A DNA stretch of 64,000 bases from Actinomycetospora sp. NBRC 106378 (GCF_030269685.1 NZ_BSTT01000013.1:103251-167250); one strand, 5' to 3'; positions 38,966 to 50,666 are shown, numbered from the stretch's first letter. Translations and numbers: made by a program. The notes: a model not told the origin generated them from the sequence alone.

Positions 38966-40297
38966 GTGAGCGCAGAGCACGTCGCACAGCCCCCGTCGGT
39001 CACCCCGATCACGTACGTCCTGGACACCTCGGTCCTGCTCAGCGACCCGTGGGCCCCCACCCGCTTCGCCGAGCACGAGGTCGTCGTCCCGCTCGTCGTG
39101 ATCACCGAACTCGAGGGCAAGCGCCACCACCCGGAGCTCGGCTGGTTCGCCCGGGAGGCCCTGCGCCTCCTCGACGACCTCCGCATCACCCACGGCCGCC
39201 TGGACCAGCCGATCGAGATCACGCCCGAGGGCGGGTCGCTGCGCATCGAGCTGAACCACACCGACCCGTCGGTGCTCCCGGCGGGTTTCCGCACCGGTGA
39301 GAACGACGCGCGCATCCTCGCGTGCGCCGCGAACCTCGCGGCCGAGGGCTCGACGGTCACCCTGGTCACCAAGGACATGCCGCTGCGGGTCAAGGCCGCG
39401 GCGGTCGGTCTCCCGGCCGACGAGTACCACGCCCAGGACGTCGTGACCTCCGGCTGGACCGGCATGGCCGAGGTGGCCGCCGACCCGCGCGAGATCACCG
39501 ACCTGTTCGCCGAGGGACTCACCGAGGTCGAGGCCGCCCGCGACCTGCCCTGCCACACCGGGCTGCGTCTGCTCGGTGGAGGCTCCTCCGCCCTCGGACG
39601 CGTGACCCCGGACAAGCAGGTGCGCCTCGTCCGCGGCGACCGCGACGTCTTCGGGCTGCACGGCCGCTCGGCCGAGCAGCGGATCGCGATCGACCTGCTG
39701 ACCGACCCCGAGATCGGGATCGTCTCCCTCGGCGGTCGCGCCGGCACCGGGAAGTCCGCCGTCGCGCTGTGCGCCGGGCTCGAGGCCGTCCTCGAGCGCC
39801 AGCAGCACCGCAAGATCGTGGTGTTCCGCCCGGTGTACGCGGTCGGCGGCCAGGATCTCGGCTACCTGCCGGGCGGCGAGAACGAGAAGATGGCGCCCTG
39901 GGCGCAGGCCGTCTTCGACACCCTCGGCGCGCTGGTCTCCACCAACGTCGTGGAGGAGGTCATCGAGCGCGGCATGCTCGAGGTGCTCCCGCTGACCCAC
40001 ATCCGCGGGCGCTCGCTGCACGACGCGTTCGTCATCGTCGACGAGGCCCAGTCCCTGGAGCGCAACGTCCTGCTCACCGTGCTCTCCCGGCTCGGCACCA
40101 ACTCGCGGGTCGTGCTCACCCACGACGTCGCCCAGCGCGACAACCTGCGGGTCGGCCGCCACGACGGCATCGCCGCGGTGATCGAGAAGCTCAAGGGCCA
40201 CCCGCTGTTCGCCCACGTCACGCTCACCCGCTCCGAGCGCTCGCCGATCGCGGCGCTGGTCACGGAGATGCTCGAGGGCGAGGCGTACGGCGGCTGA
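38966..40297 (+). CDS. phoH2: PhoH-like PIN-domain RNA helicase/ribonuclease
   Basis: The N-terminal PIN domain (about 15-150) starts [14 protein letters not shown] and carries acidic residues in [21 protein letters not shown] and LVTKD. The PhoH ATPase domain (about 220-440) has Walker [13 protein letters not shown] and Walker [12 protein letters not shown]. This PIN-PhoH fusion is the PhoH2 type, reported in mycobacteria to unwind and cleave RNA. The 443 residues are normal. GTG 38966 is used. Two hairpins and a family B palindrome lie downstream. Confidence 0.93.
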   Translation: MSAEHVAQPPSVTPITYVLDTSVLLSDPWAPTRFAEHEVVVPLVVITELEGKRHHPELGWFAREALRLLDDLRITHGRLDQPIEITPEGGSLRIELNHTDPSVLPAGFRTGENDARILACAANLAAEGSTVTLVTKDMPLRVKAAAVGLPADEYHAQDVVTSGWTGMAEVAADPREITDLFAEGLTEVEAARDLPCHTGLRLLGGGSSALGRVTPDKQVRLVRGDRDVFGLHGRSAEQRIAIDLLTDPEIGIVSLGGRAGTGKSAVALCAGLEAVLERQQHRKIVVFRPVYAVGGQDLGYLPGGENEKMAPWAQAVFDTLGALVSTNVVEEVIERGMLEVLPLTHIRGRSLHDAFVIVDEAQSLERNVLLTVLSRLGTNSRVVLTHDVAQRDNLRVGRHDGIAAVIEKLKGHPLFAHVTLTRSERSPIAALVTEMLEGEAYGG

Positions 40298-40313
40298 CCC
40301 CGCCGGCTTCGAG

Positions 40314-40358
40314 CGAACGGCACTCTCGCGCACATCGATGCTGCGAGAGTGCCGTTCG
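40314..40358. terminator. Perfect 16-bp hairpin after phoH2
   Basis: Arms cgaacggcactctcgc (40314-40329) and its exact complement (40343-40358) flank a 13-nt loop. The hairpin is 17 bp after the stop codon and is followed by one copy of the TTCCCGACGGCGGG motif (40359-40372). Confidence 0.8.
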
Positions 40359-40419
40359 TTCCCGACGGCGGGCCGGTGCCGGCCCGGTCGGCTCCGCTCG
40401 GCTGACCGGTCGGCTCCCG

Positions 40420-40480
40420 GTCGCGAGGGTGACCTCAGGCAGGCCGGTGGGCGGCCGGACCTGCCTGGTGTGTACCTCGG
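40420..40480. repeat. Intergenic imperfect palindrome, family B copy 2
   Basis: The left arm gtcgcgagggtgacctcagg... (40420-40443) and right arm cctgcctggtgtgtacctcgg (40460-40480) match copies at 5491 and 52318. It lies between the convergent phoH2 and guaB1 genes, only 8 bp from the guaB1 stop. Confidence 0.75.
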
Positions 40481-40487
40481 TGGAGGC

Positions 40488-41957
<1,470 letters not shown>

Positions 41958-42179
41958 TCAGCGACGAGCTGCGTCGACCCGGGCCTCGGCCTCCTCGACG
42001 AGGGCGTCGAGGTCGACGCCCACGACCCGCTCACCGCGGTGGGCCTCGAGCAGCGCCTCCACCTCCTCGGCGACGGCGGTGTCGACGAGGCGCACCTCGT
42101 CGGGCATGTCGTCGGCCTCGCGCGCGAGCGAGATCGCGACGAGTGAGGTGGGCTCGTAGCTCGCCAGGCGCAGTTCCAT
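41958..42179 (-). CDS. Small acidic conserved hypothetical protein
   Basis: The 73-residue acidic product begins MELRLASYEPTSLVAISLA and ends in an Ala/Glu helix (VDLDALVEEAEARVDAARR). GGAGG precedes the ATG, although very close to it. It is 30 bp upstream of guaB1 on the same strand, and guaB1 appears to have its own promoter at 41936-41941. I do not recognise a family. The frame looks real because of its defined start, RBS and protein-like composition. Confidence 0.5.
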   Translation of the reverse strand: MELRLASYEPTSLVAISLAREADDMPDEVRLVDTAVAEEVEALLEAHRGERVVGVDLDALVEEAEARVDAARR

Positions 42180-42226
42180 ACCTCCGAGTGTGCCCTCGCG
42201 ACGGTCACGATCACAGGTCGTGCCGG

Positions 42227-43393
42227 TCACGCTCGGACGAGGGACTCCGCGAGGTCGACGAACGACGCGACCGGGGGCAGGGCCAGCATGGCCCGCTGGG
42301 CCGCGCGGACCGTGCGGTGCACCGCCCCGTCGGCGAGGACGCCGGACAGCCCGGCGGCGAGGGAATCGCCGTCGACGTGGCGCCCGAGGCCGAGGGCGGC
42401 GATCCGGCCGGCACTCGCGAACTGGTCGCCGAACTGCGGGAACGCCACCATCGGCACGCCGTGGCGGACCGCCTCGCGGACGGTGTTGTAGCCGCCGTGG
42501 GTCACCATCGCGTCGGCGACCTGCAGCAGCAGGGGCTGCGGCACCCACCGCTCGAGGTGCACGTGGGGCGCCGGCTCGACGTCGCACTCCAGGCCTGCGG
42601 TCGCGACGACGACCTCCGCGTCGACCTCGTTCGCGGCCCGGACCAGTGCCCGGAGCCCGGCGGCGGGGTCGGCGGGCGGGCCGCCCGGGGCCGCCTGCCG
42701 GTCGGTGCCCTGCATCATCGGCAGCGCCGTGCCCAGCGACGCCAGCACCAGCGCCCGGCCCGCGGGGAGGTCCGCGATCCACTCCGGCAGCCGGCCGCCG
42801 CGGTCGACCTCGTCGTCCTGACGGAACGCGTGCGCCGCCGGCAGCCACGACGGGGCGAACGAGAACGCGGGCGGCATGCAGTCGAGCCGGCCGTAGGGAG
42901 CGAGCGCTCCGGCGTCGGCCACGGCCGGGAGCCCGAGCTCGGTACGGCAGGCCGTGAGCAGCGGGCCGACGTGCAGCGGGTCGAGGACGTGCGCCGCTCC
43001 CGACGGGGCGGGCAGGTGCGGCACCCCGAGCTCCTCGGCGTAGAGCATTCCGGCGAACTCGCCGCCGTCGCGCAGCACGAGGTCGAACCTCCCGAGCCGT
43101 CGCAGCGCCCGGACCTCGTCGACGAGGTGCTCGCCCGCGAACACCCGGGCGACCACCGCCGCCGGGTCGGGATGCTCGCCCAGCGCCTCGATCCGCGGCG
43201 CGAATCGGGCGGCGGCCTCGGACATCGGGACCAGCACCGGGGCCACCCGCACCGGCGATCCGTCGAAGGACGCGGCGAGGTCCGGCGGGCAGGCCACCAC
43301 CACCTCGTGACCGGCGGCGCCCACCGCCCGGGCGAACGGCAGGACGGCCCGGGCGTGGGACGGGGACCCGGTGACGGTCGCGAGGATGCGCAC
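42227..43393 (-). CDS. GT1/MGT-type glycosyltransferase
   Basis: This is a GT-B fold enzyme of the UDP/TDP-glycosyltransferase type. It has an N-terminal Rossmann start (VRILATVTGSPSHARAVLPF) and an acceptor-binding half to about residue 215. The C-terminal donor domain has ERWVPQPLLLQVADAMVTHG then GGYNTVREAV and the FPQFGDQF block, the family PSPG-like motif. Such enzymes glycosylate macrolides, lipids or small aglycones, and nothing nearby reveals the acceptor. GTG 43393 gives 388 residues. It lies 29 bp downstream of the DNA ligase gene, same strand. Confidence 0.88.
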   Translation of the reverse strand: MRILATVTGSPSHARAVLPFARAVGAAGHEVVVACPPDLAASFDGSPVRVAPVLVPMSEAAARFAPRIEALGEHPDPAAVVARVFAGEHLVDEVRALRRLGRFDLVLRDGGEFAGMLYAEELGVPHLPAPSGAAHVLDPLHVGPLLTACRTELGLPAVADAGALAPYGRLDCMPPAFSFAPSWLPAAHAFRQDDEVDRGGRLPEWIADLPAGRALVLASLGTALPMMQGTDRQAAPGGPPADPAAGLRALVRAANEVDAEVVVATAGLECDVEPAPHVHLERWVPQPLLLQVADAMVTHGGYNTVREAVRHGVPMVAFPQFGDQFASAGRIAALGLGRHVDGDSLAAGLSGVLADGAVHRTVRAAQRAMLALPPVASFVDLAESLVRA

Positions 43394-43422
43394 GGGACCC
43401 GGGTGCCCCGTCGTCGGGACGG

Positions 43423-44922
43423 TCAGCGCCGCAGCGCCCGGAGTGTGTCGAGGGTGTCGGTCTCCGTGAGGGGCTTGTCGTCGCGGTAGCGGACGACCCG
43501 CGCGAAACGCAGGGCGACGCCCCCCGGGTAGCGCGTGGAGGTCTGCACCCCGTCGAGCTCGATCTCCACGACGATCTCCGGCCGCAGGTACACGGTGTGC
43601 GCGTCCCGCGAGGTCTCGTACCGCGGGAACGTCTCGGTCTGCCAGCGCAGCGTCTCGTCGGTCATGCCCTTGAAGGTCTTGCCGACCATCACGAAGCCGT
43701 CGTCGGTCCGCGCCCCGAGGTGGATGTTCGAGAGCCACCCCCGTCGCCGTCCGGAACCCCACTCGCACGCCAGGACCACGAGGTCGAAGGTGTGCGAGGG
43801 CTTGATCTTCTGCCACGCCTTCCCGCGCCGACCGGCGGTGTAGGTCGAGTCGAGCGCCTTGACCATCGAGCCCTCCTGGCCCGCCGCCAGCGCCTCGCGG
43901 ATCGCCTCGGCGGCCCGCTCGGGCGTCGGCCGGACGACCGACGGGATCACCCGGTCCCCGACGATCTCCGCCAGTTCCCGACGACGGGTCTCCAGGGGTT
44001 CGTCGACCAGGTCCCGGCCGTCGCGGTGCAGGCAGTCGAAGTACCAGGGCTGCATCGCCCCGTTGCCCAGGCCCTTCATCGACTCCTGGAAGGCGCGCGG
44101 CCGCCCGTCCTCCGCGACGGCGAGGGTCTCGCCGTCCAGGACGACGGTGTCCACGGGGAGCTCGCGGGTCAGCGCGACGATCTCCGGGACGGCGTCGGTG
44201 ATCTCGTGCAAGGTGCGCGACCAGACCCGCACCTCCTCGCCGCGGCGGTGGACCTGGATCCGCGCGCCGTCCAGCTTGTGCTCGACGACGATCTCGGTGC
44301 CCAGGTCGGCCAGGGTGTCCTCGAGGGAGTCGCCGGGGGAGGCCAGCATCGGCCGGACCGGGCGCATCACCGCGAGCCCGACCGCCTCCAGGGCGGCCAC
44401 CGGGTCCTCGCTGCTCAGCGCCGTCTGCGCGGTCTCGGGCAGCTGCCCGGAGAGCATGAACGCCCGGCGGACGACGTCGGCGGGCACCTTGGCCGCGGCA
44501 GCCACGGCCTCCACCATGAGCCCCTCGAGCGCCCCCTGCCGCAGCTCACCGCCGAGCAGCCGGACGAGGAAGCGGCCCTCGTCCTCGGTCGCGGCGCCCA
44601 GCAGCGACGACAGCTCCGCCGACCGCCGGGCGCCGACCCCGCTGCCGGAGCCGGCGAGCGCCGCGAGCCGGTCCAGGGACGCCTCGACGTCGGGAACCTC
44701 CAGCGACGGCTCGACGGCGGGGGAGACGTCGAGGCCGGACAGCGTGCGCCACCCGATCCCGGTGCGGCCCTGCTGCATGAACCCGGCGAGCCACGCCGTC
44801 ACCGGCGCGACCTCGTCGGGCGCCGCGTCGGCCAGGATCGCCGCGAGCGCGGCGGTCTTGGCCTTGCGGGACCGGGTCGCCCCGACCTCGCCGGAGGTCG
44901 CGGCGACCCGGGAGAACAACAC
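43423..44922 (-). CDS. ligB: ATP-dependent DNA ligase, LigB type
   Basis: The enzyme has a DNA-binding N-terminal domain (about 1-185) and an adenylation domain with motif I EHKLDGARIQVHR (adenylated Lys216). Motif III-like blocks are VVLDGETLA and WYFDCLHRDG, and motif V is KAWQKIKPS. The OB domain (about 395-499) includes the GGVALRFARVVRYRDDKP end. The 499 residues match mycobacterial LigB (Rv3062) rather than the LigD or LigC NHEJ ligases, and no Ku gene is nearby. The start is ATG 44922. Confidence 0.94.
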   Translation of the reverse strand: MLFSRVAATSGEVGATRSRKAKTAALAAILADAAPDEVAPVTAWLAGFMQQGRTGIGWRTLSGLDVSPAVEPSLEVPDVEASLDRLAALAGSGSGVGARRSAELSSLLGAATEDEGRFLVRLLGGELRQGALEGLMVEAVAAAAKVPADVVRRAFMLSGQLPETAQTALSSEDPVAALEAVGLAVMRPVRPMLASPGDSLEDTLADLGTEIVVEHKLDGARIQVHRRGEEVRVWSRTLHEITDAVPEIVALTRELPVDTVVLDGETLAVAEDGRPRAFQESMKGLGNGAMQPWYFDCLHRDGRDLVDEPLETRRRELAEIVGDRVIPSVVRPTPERAAEAIREALAAGQEGSMVKALDSTYTAGRRGKAWQKIKPSHTFDLVVLACEWGSGRRRGWLSNIHLGARTDDGFVMVGKTFKGMTDETLRWQTETFPRYETSRDAHTVYLRPEIVVEIELDGVQTSTRYPGGVALRFARVVRYRDDKPLTETDTLDTLRALRR

Positions 44923-44945
44923 GGCCGCTGTCTACCCCGACGCCG

Positions 44946-46364
44946 TCAGGAATCCACGCGGGTCATGGCCAGCACGTCGAGCGCGGTGTCGAGCTGCTCC
45001 TGGGTGAGCTTGCCGTCGCGGACGTAGCCGTCGGCCTCGATGACCTCGCGGATGGTCTTCCGCTCCTTCATCGCCTTCTTCGCGATCTTCGCGGCCTCCT
45101 CGTAGCCGATGAGGCGGTTGAGCGGGGTGACGATCGCCGAGGACGACTCGGCGTAGCGGCGGCACGCCTCCTCGTCGGCCTCGGTGCCCTCGAGGACGCG
45201 GTCGGCGAGCAGGCGCGCGGCGTTGGCGAGCAGGCGGGCCGACTCGAGGATGTTGCGCGCCATGACCGGCATCATGACGTTGAGCTCGAGGTTGCCCTGG
45301 GTGCCCGAGAAGGCGACCGTCGCGTCGTTGCCGATGACCTGGGCGCAGACCATCATCGTGGCCTCGCAGATCACCGGGTTGACCTTGCCCGGCATGATCG
45401 AGCTGCCCGGCTGCAGGTCCGGGATGCGGATCTCGGCCAGGCCGGTCGACGGGCCCGAGGACATCCAGCGGATGTCGTTCGCGATCTTGTAGAGGCTGAC
45501 GGCGACGGTGCGCAGCGCGCCGGAGACCTCGACGAGGCCGTCCCGGGCGCCCTGGGCCTCGATGTGGTCGCGGGCCTCGGTGAGCTCGGGGATCCCGGTG
45601 GACTGACGCAGCTGCTCGACGACCTTGCCGCCGAAGCCCTCCGGGGTGTTGATCCCGGTGCCGACGGCGGTGCCGCCGATCGGCAGCTCGCCGAGGCGGG
45701 GGAGCGTCGCGCGGAGCCGCTCGGCGCCGTGGGTGCACTGCGTGGCCCAGCCGCCGGCCTCCTGGCCGAGCGTGATCGGCACGGCGTCCATGAGGTGGGT
45801 CCGGCCCGACTTCACCACGTGGCGCCAGTCCTGCGCCTTGCGGTTCAGCACGGAGGCGAGGTGGTCGAGGCCGGGGACGGTGTCGCGGACGACGGCCTCG
45901 GTGGCGGCCAGGTGGATCGTCGTCGGGAAGACGTCGTTGGAGCTCTGCGAGGCGTTGACGTGGTCGTTCGGGTGGACCTTCGAGCCCGACGCGCGGGAGG
46001 CGAGGGTCGCGATGACCTCGTTCGCGTTCATGTTCGAGCTGGTGCCCGAGCCGGTCTGGAACACGTCGATCGGGAACTCGCCGTCGTGCGCGCCGGAGGC
46101 GACCTCGTCGGCGGCCGCGGCGACGGCGTCGGCGATCCCGGCGTCGAGGACGCCCAGGTCCTTGTTCACCCGGGCGCACGCCCCCTTGACCAGACCGAGC
46201 GCGCGGATCTGGGCCGGCTCGATCGGGCGGCCGGAGATCGGGAAGTTCTCCACCGCGCGCTGGGTCTGGGCCGCGTAGAGCGCCTGGGCGGGGACCTGGA
46301 CCTCGCCCATCGTGTCGTGCTCGGTCCGGTACTCCTGTGCGCCGTTGCTGCTCATGGTCGTCAT
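44946..46364 (-). CDS. fumC: Class II fumarate hydratase
   Basis: Fumarase interconverts fumarate and malate in the TCA cycle. The superfamily signature [11 protein letters not shown] and the substrate blocks [14 protein letters not shown] and [12 protein letters not shown] are all present. The C-terminal part with [16 protein letters not shown] is typical of FumC rather than aspartase. The 472 residues are normal. ATG 46364 and ATG 46355 are both possible starts and neither has a clear Shine-Dalgarno sequence. A nested hairpin lies directly upstream, between glpX and fumC. Confidence 0.96.
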   Translation of the reverse strand: MTTMSSNGAQEYRTEHDTMGEVQVPAQALYAAQTQRAVENFPISGRPIEPAQIRALGLVKGACARVNKDLGVLDAGIADAVAAAADEVASGAHDGEFPIDVFQTGSGTSSNMNANEVIATLASRASGSKVHPNDHVNASQSSNDVFPTTIHLAATEAVVRDTVPGLDHLASVLNRKAQDWRHVVKSGRTHLMDAVPITLGQEAGGWATQCTHGAERLRATLPRLGELPIGGTAVGTGINTPEGFGGKVVEQLRQSTGIPELTEARDHIEAQGARDGLVEVSGALRTVAVSLYKIANDIRWMSSGPSTGLAEIRIPDLQPGSSIMPGKVNPVICEATMMVCAQVIGNDATVAFSGTQGNLELNVMMPVMARNILESARLLANAARLLADRVLEGTEADEEACRRYAESSSAIVTPLNRLIGYEEAAKIAKKAMKERKTIREVIEADGYVRDGKLTQEQLDTALDVLAMTRVDS

Positions 46365-46376
46365 TGTGCCTGGCGG

Positions 46377-46422
46377 CAGGTGAGCACTAATCCGTGTCCT
46401 GGCACGGAGAAGTGCTCACCTG
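46377..46422. repeat. Nested hairpin, family C full copy
   Basis: The outer arms caggtgagcact (46377-46388) and agtgctcacctg (46411-46422) enclose an inner stem tccgtg (46391-46396) and cacgga (46403-46408) with loop tcctgg. It lies between glpX and fumC, both minus-strand, and may end glpX transcription. A truncated relative is at 63853-63880. Confidence 0.8.
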
Positions 46423-46430
46423 AGCGAAGC

Positions 46431-47474
46431 TCACACCCAGGGCGTCTCGTCCACGCCCTCGTCGTCGCCACCGAGGTCGAAGCTCGAGTACTCGCGCAGC
46501 TTCGACAGCCGGTGGTAGCCGTCGACGAGACGGACCGTGCCGGACTTCGACCGCATCACCAGCGACTGCGTGGTGGCCCCGCCCGCGCGGTAGTGCACGC
46601 CGCGCAGCAGGTCGCCGTCGGTGACGCCGGTGGCGCAGAAGAAGATGTTGTCGCCCTTGACCAGGTCGCCGGTGTGCAGGACCCGGTCGAGGTCGTGCCC
46701 CGCGGCGAGGGCCTTCTCGCGCTCCTCGTCGTCCTTCGGCCAGAGCCGGCCCTGGAAGGAGCCGCCGAGGCAGGTGATCGCCGACGCGGCGATGATCCCC
46801 TCGGGTGTGCCGCCGATGCCGAGCAGGATGTCGACGCCGCTCTCGGAGCGGGCCGCCGCGATCGCCCCGGCGACGTCGCCGTCGGAGATGAAGCGGATGC
46901 GCGCCCCGGCGTCGCGGATCTCCTGCACGAGCTGCTCGTGGCGGGGCCGGTCGAGCACGCAGACCGTGACGTCGGGGACGCCGCCGCCCTTGCGCTTCGC
47001 GATCGCGCGCAGGTTGTCCTTCACCGAGCGCGTGATGTCGACGACGTCGGCGTACTCCGGCCCGACCGCGAGCTTCTCCATGTAGAAGACCGCCGACGGG
47101 TCGAACATCGCGCCCCGCTCGGCGACCGCGAGCACGGCGAGCGCGTTCGGCATGCCCTTGGCCATGAGCGTGGTGCCGTCGACGGGGTCGACGGCGACGT
47201 CGCACTCCGGGCCCTCGCCGTTGCCCACCTCCTCGCCGTTGAACAGCATGGGCGCCTCGTCCTTCTCGCCCTCGCCGATCACGACGACGCCGCGCATGGT
47301 CACCGAGCCGATGAGCTTGCGCATCGCGTCGACGGCCGCGCCGTCCCCGCCGTTCTTGTCCCCGCGACCGACGAAGCGGCCGGCGGCCATCGCGGCCGCC
47401 TCCGTGACCCGGACGAGTTCGAGGGCCAGGTTCCGGTCCGGGGCCTCGGGACGACGGCGGGCGGGAGAGGTCAC
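46431..47474 (-). CDS. glpX: Class II fructose-1,6-bisphosphatase GlpX
   Basis: This is the gluconeogenic phosphatase of the Li-sensitive superfamily. Visible metal sites are [18 protein letters not shown] and [19 protein letters not shown]. The C-terminal [30 protein letters not shown] blocks are diagnostic of GlpX. The 347-residue length is normal. GTG 47474 is chosen because AAGGAG lies 8 nt upstream; ATG 47498 is an in-frame alternative. In mycobacteria glpX also neighbours fum. Confidence 0.96.
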   Translation of the reverse strand: MTSPARRRPEAPDRNLALELVRVTEAAAMAAGRFVGRGDKNGGDGAAVDAMRKLIGSVTMRGVVVIGEGEKDEAPMLFNGEEVGNGEGPECDVAVDPVDGTTLMAKGMPNALAVLAVAERGAMFDPSAVFYMEKLAVGPEYADVVDITRSVKDNLRAIAKRKGGGVPDVTVCVLDRPRHEQLVQEIRDAGARIRFISDGDVAGAIAAARSESGVDILLGIGGTPEGIIAASAITCLGGSFQGRLWPKDDEEREKALAAGHDLDRVLHTGDLVKGDNIFFCATGVTDGDLLRGVHYRAGGATTQSLVMRSKSGTVRLVDGYHRLSKLREYSSFDLGGDDEGVDETPWV

Positions 47475-47573
47475 CGGGTGCGCTCCTTCTTCCTGCATGG
47501 GTGAGGGCCGCCATCCTCCCAGATCAGGGCCTCGTCCGGCGCCGCGTCGATCGCCACTGGAACGATGGAGGCC

Positions 47574-48122
47574 ATGAGTTCGCCGCAGCCGGACCGCACC
47601 GGTGGCATCAGGCCGTTCGCGATCGGCACGATCGTGCTCGCCGTCATCGTCCTCGCGCTGACCGGACTCACCCGTGCGTGCTCGGTCTCCGCCCCGGGAA
47701 CGGTCGACCGCGGCTCGGTGCAGCGCATCGACGTCGCGGGCGTGACCGCCTCGGCGGCCGGCTCGGTGCCGTTCCGCGTGCGCGGCCCGCAGCTGCCGGC
47801 CGACTGGATCCCGCAGTCCAGCGACCTCCGCGACGTCCCGGGTGGCCGCGCGTTCCGCCTGGGCTGGCTGACGCCGGACAACACCTTCGTGCGTCTGGTC
47901 CAGTCCGACGGCACGGCGGAGGGGCTCGTCGCGTCCGAGCAGGGCGCGCCGCAGGCGGGGGCGCCGGTCAGCGCCGACGGCCTCACGTGGGCGACCTACC
48001 GCGGGCTGCGCAACGAGCCGATCTGGGTGACCGACGTCGGCGGGGTGCGCTGGCTGGTCACCGGGGACGCGACCCCGGCGCGGTTCGTGCAGCTGATCAC
48101 GGCGGCACGGCAGTCGCCGTAG
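47574..48122 (+). CDS. DUF4245 membrane-anchored protein
   Basis: A short cytosolic N-terminus and one membrane helix (about 15-33, [18 protein letters not shown]) are followed by an outer beta-rich domain. That domain contains [20 protein letters not shown] and ends [19 protein letters not shown]. Rv1100, in the same position next to glpX, belongs to DUF4245, which supports the assignment. ATG 47574 and ATG 47565 are alternative starts. It is divergent from glpX. The function is unknown. Confidence 0.85.
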   Translation: MSSPQPDRTGGIRPFAIGTIVLAVIVLALTGLTRACSVSAPGTVDRGSVQRIDVAGVTASAAGSVPFRVRGPQLPADWIPQSSDLRDVPGGRAFRLGWLTPDNTFVRLVQSDGTAEGLVASEQGAPQAGAPVSADGLTWATYRGLRNEPIWVTDVGGVRWLVTGDATPARFVQLITAARQSP

Positions 48123-48131
48123 ACACCTGGG

Positions 48132-48199
48132 CGTCAGCGGTGGCACACGGCTGACCCCGGACGTCAGCGGTGGCACACGGCTGACCCCGGACGTCAGCG
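48132..48199. repeat. 30-bp tandem repeats, each able to fold as a hairpin
   Basis: Two exact 30-bp units run from 48132 to 48161 and 48162 to 48191, and a third is cut after cgtcagcg. Each unit contains gtcagc and gctgac separated by 11 nt. They fill the gap between the convergent DUF4245 and two-TM protein genes and could act as a doubled terminator. Confidence 0.9.
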
Positions 48200-49129
48200 C
48201 GGTGGCGGGCCCCAGCCGGCCTCGTCGCGGGTGACGTGCTCGCGCCACTCCTGCTCCCACCCCGCGGTCGGGTCCGTCGCGGGCGCCGAGCGCGGCAACC
48301 CTTCCCGACGGCGGGTGCCCTCGGTGGCGGCGGGTGCGTTCCCGTCCGCGGCCGCCACGTGCGCAGCAGCCGGCGGCGCGGGCTGCTCGACCCGCCGTCC
48401 GGAACCCTCGGCGTCGGCGTACGCGGCCGCCGCGACCCCCTCGCGGGCGAGCGAGTGGACGCTCTCGCGCATCGCGCGGGTCGACGCGGCGCGCAGCTCC
48501 GCGGAGAAGACCGGGAGGGGAGCGAAGCGGCCGAACGTGTCGCGCAGGAAGTGGGCGAGCAGCGTGGCCGTGGAGCGCGAGCGCCACATCGTCCAGCCGA
48601 CGTAGAGGTCCCGGCCGTAGGGCTGCACCAGCAGCATCGCCCGCTCCGAGCGCTGCCGGAAGAGCAGGACCGGCACCCCGGCGACGGTGCTCGGCGCGAC
48701 CTCGGCAGGCGTGCGGCGGGCCCGCGCGGCGCGGCTGACCCAGTCGTAGGCGCCCCGGGCGGCGCCCGCGCGGTTCTCCAGGAGCCGGGAGTACTCGGCG
48801 ATCGGTTCCTTCGCCGGCGCGAAGAACGCGGCGACGCCGGCGAGGTAGAGCACCACGAGCACGGCGAGGAGCACGTTCATCACGAGCCGACCCGTGATCG
48901 ACGGCCCGGACGTGGACGCGAGGTAGCCCAGCAGCAGCCAGATCACGAGCAGCACGGTCGGGGCGACGAGGAACGCCAGCGCCCGCATCAGGTGCGGCGA
49001 GAGCATCCGCCAGGAGACGACGTCCTCGACCAGGACGTCGGGATCGCGGTGGAGCCTCGTCTCGTCGTGGTAGCCGTCGTGCGCGTCGGCGATCGCGCGC
49101 TCCCAGGCCTCCTCCGGCGGGCTGCTCAT
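48194..49129 (-). CDS. Two-helix membrane protein, function unknown
   Basis: The 311-residue product has a short acidic N-terminus, two membrane helices (about 48-70 and 84-106) and a cytosolic domain. The domain includes [20 protein letters not shown], then [14 protein letters not shown] and [12 protein letters not shown]. The tail (about 240-311) is Ala/Pro/Arg-rich. The start ATG 49129 overlaps the xseB stop by 4 bp, so it is the last gene of the xseA-xseB unit. I do not recognise a named family. Confidence 0.75.
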   Translation of the reverse strand: MSSPPEEAWERAIADAHDGYHDETRLHRDPDVLVEDVVSWRMLSPHLMRALAFLVAPTVLLVIWLLLGYLASTSGPSITGRLVMNVLLAVLVVLYLAGVAAFFAPAKEPIAEYSRLLENRAGAARGAYDWVSRAARARRTPAEVAPSTVAGVPVLLFRQRSERAMLLVQPYGRDLYVGWTMWRSRSTATLLAHFLRDTFGRFAPLPVFSAELRAASTRAMRESVHSLAREGVAAAAYADAEGSGRRVEQPAPPAAAHVAAADGNAPAATEGTRRREGLPRSAPATDPTAGWEQEWREHVTRDEAGWGPPPR

Positions 49130-49359
49130 GGGGTCCCATCCTGACGGACGTCGTCGCTTCCCGACTCCGCCTCCCGGAGCACGGCGTCGACCTTCGCGCG
49201 GGCGCCCGCGAGGTGCCGCTCGCACACCCGGGCCAGCGCCTCGCCGCGTTCCCACAGCGCGAGCGAGTCCTCGAGCGACAGCCCACCGGCCTCGAGCTTC
49301 GCCACGACCTGCGCGAGCTCGTCGCGGGCCTGCTCGTAGCCGGGGTCGTCGTCGGCCAT
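49126..49359 (-). CDS. xseB: Exodeoxyribonuclease VII small subunit
   Basis: The 77-residue helical-hairpin protein has the family core [20 protein letters not shown] then [15 protein letters not shown]. Several copies bind one XseA large subunit in the ExoVII complex. ATG 49359 is used. The gene lies 62 bp after xseA, on the same strand, and overlaps the next gene by 4 bp. The gap to xseA contains a small perfect palindrome (49400-49418). Confidence 0.93.
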   Translation of the reverse strand: MADDDPGYEQARDELAQVVAKLEAGGLSLEDSLALWERGEALARVCERHLAGARAKVDAVLREAESGSDDVRQDGTP

Positions 49360-49399
49360 GGTCCCTCCTCGAGCGTGTGCCGTTCCTGACGTCCAGTGT

Positions 49400-49418
49400 C
49401 AGCGGTGGACCACCGCTG
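49400..49418. repeat. Small palindrome between xseA and xseB
   Basis: Arms cagcggtgg and ccaccgctg are separated by one base. The motif gtcagcggtgg is shared with the tandem repeats at 48132-48199. Confidence 0.6.
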
Positions 49419-49421
49419 CGG

Positions 49422-50666
49422 TCACTCGGCGGCCTCGACCCGCGCGGTGACGGCGCCGTCGGCGAGCCGCACCCGGAGCAGGTCGCCCGGCTGCGCGTCG
49501 GCGGCGGCGCGCAGGACCGGTGAGCCCACCTCACCACCGCGCTGCACGATCGCGTACCCGCGGGTGAGCGTCGCGGCGGGCCCCAGGGCGGTCAGCGAGG
49601 CGCGCCGGTGGCTGATGTCGGCCTCCCGCTCACGCAGGCCGCGGTCGACGGTGCGGCGGGCCCGGTCGGTGAGCACGACGACCTCCCCGGTGCGGGCCTC
49701 GATCGTGCGCAGCGGGTCGGCGAGGACGGGCCGGGCGCGCAGTCGCGCGATCAGCGCGTCCTCGCGCTCCACCCACGCGTGCAGCGCGCGCCGGGCGCGG
49801 GTGCGCAGGGCGGCGAGGTGGGCGGTCTCCTCGGCGAGATCGGGGACGATGCGCTTCGCGGCGTCGGTGGGGGTGGCGGCGCGGACGTCGGCGACGTGGT
49901 CGACGAGCGGGGTGTCGGGCTCGTGCCCGATCGCGGTGACCACCGGCGTGCGGCACCGGGCGATCCCACGGCACAGTGCCTCGTCGGAGAACGGCAGCAG
50001 GTCCTCGACGCTGCCGCCGCCCCGGGCGATGACGATGACCTGCACGGCGGGGTCGCGGTCGAGCGCGTCCAGGGCGTCGAGGATCTGCGGCACCGCCTGC
50101 ACGCCCTGCGTCGCGGTGTTCTCCACCCGGAAGTGGACGGCCGGCCACCGCGTCGTCGCGACCGTGACGACGTCGTGCTCGGCCGCGCTCGCCCGACCGG
50201 TGATCAGCCCGACGCAGGTCGGCAGCCGCGGGAGCCGGCGCTTGCGGGCGGCGTCGAACAGGCCCTCGGCGGCGAGCAGCGCGCGGAGCCGCTCGATGCG
50301 CGCGAGTAGCTCGCCGACCCCGACCGCCCGGACCTCGTCGACGCGCAGCGACAGCGTGCCGCGACCGAAGAAGAACGAGAACTTGCCGTGCACCACGACC
50401 CGCTGGCCCTCGGTGAGGGCCTTCTCCCGCACCAGCGCACTCGGTGCCGTGAGCGAGAGCGAGACGTCGGCCGCGGGGTCGCGCAACGTCAGGAAGGCGG
50501 TGCCGGTCCGGGCCGAGAGCTGCGTGAGCTGCCCCTCGACCCACACCGGCCCGAGCCGGTCGATCCACTTCGAGACCTTGAGCGCGACGGTGCGCACCGG
50601 CCACGGCGCGTCGGCGCTCGTGGCCGGCTCGACACCGCCCCCCGTCGCTGCGCTCGCTCCGGTCAC
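49422..50666 (-). CDS. xseA: Exodeoxyribonuclease VII large subunit
   Basis: XseA is the catalytic subunit of ExoVII, which degrades single-stranded DNA from both ends. The N-terminal OB-fold (about 25-125) includes [20 protein letters not shown]. The catalytic region has [14 protein letters not shown], the [12 protein letters not shown] motif and [20 protein letters not shown] then TPTDAA. The C-terminal coiled coil ends [14 protein letters not shown] 50666 overlaps the stop of the upstream gene by 4 bp. The length is 414 residues. Confidence 0.95.
   Translation of the reverse strand: MTGASAATGGGVEPATSADAPWPVRTVALKVSKWIDRLGPVWVEGQLTQLSARTGTAFLTLRDPAADVSLSLTAPSALVREKALTEGQRVVVHGKFSFFFGRGTLSLRVDEVRAVGVGELLARIERLRALLAAEGLFDAARKRRLPRLPTCVGLITGRASAAEHDVVTVATTRWPAVHFRVENTATQGVQAVPQILDALDALDRDPAVQVIVIARGGGSVEDLLPFSDEALCRGIARCRTPVVTAIGHEPDTPLVDHVADVRAATPTDAAKRIVPDLAEETAHLAALRTRARRALHAWVEREDALIARLRARPVLADPLRTIEARTGEVVVLTDRARRTVDRGLREREADISHRRASLTALGPAATLTRGYAIVQRGGEVGSPVLRAAADAQPGDLLRVRLADGAVTARVEAAE

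Noticed and set aside
43423..44922. An NHEJ ligase (LigD/LigC) locus
   Set aside because: Length and domain order fit LigB, and no Ku, polymerase or phosphoesterase domain is encoded nearby.
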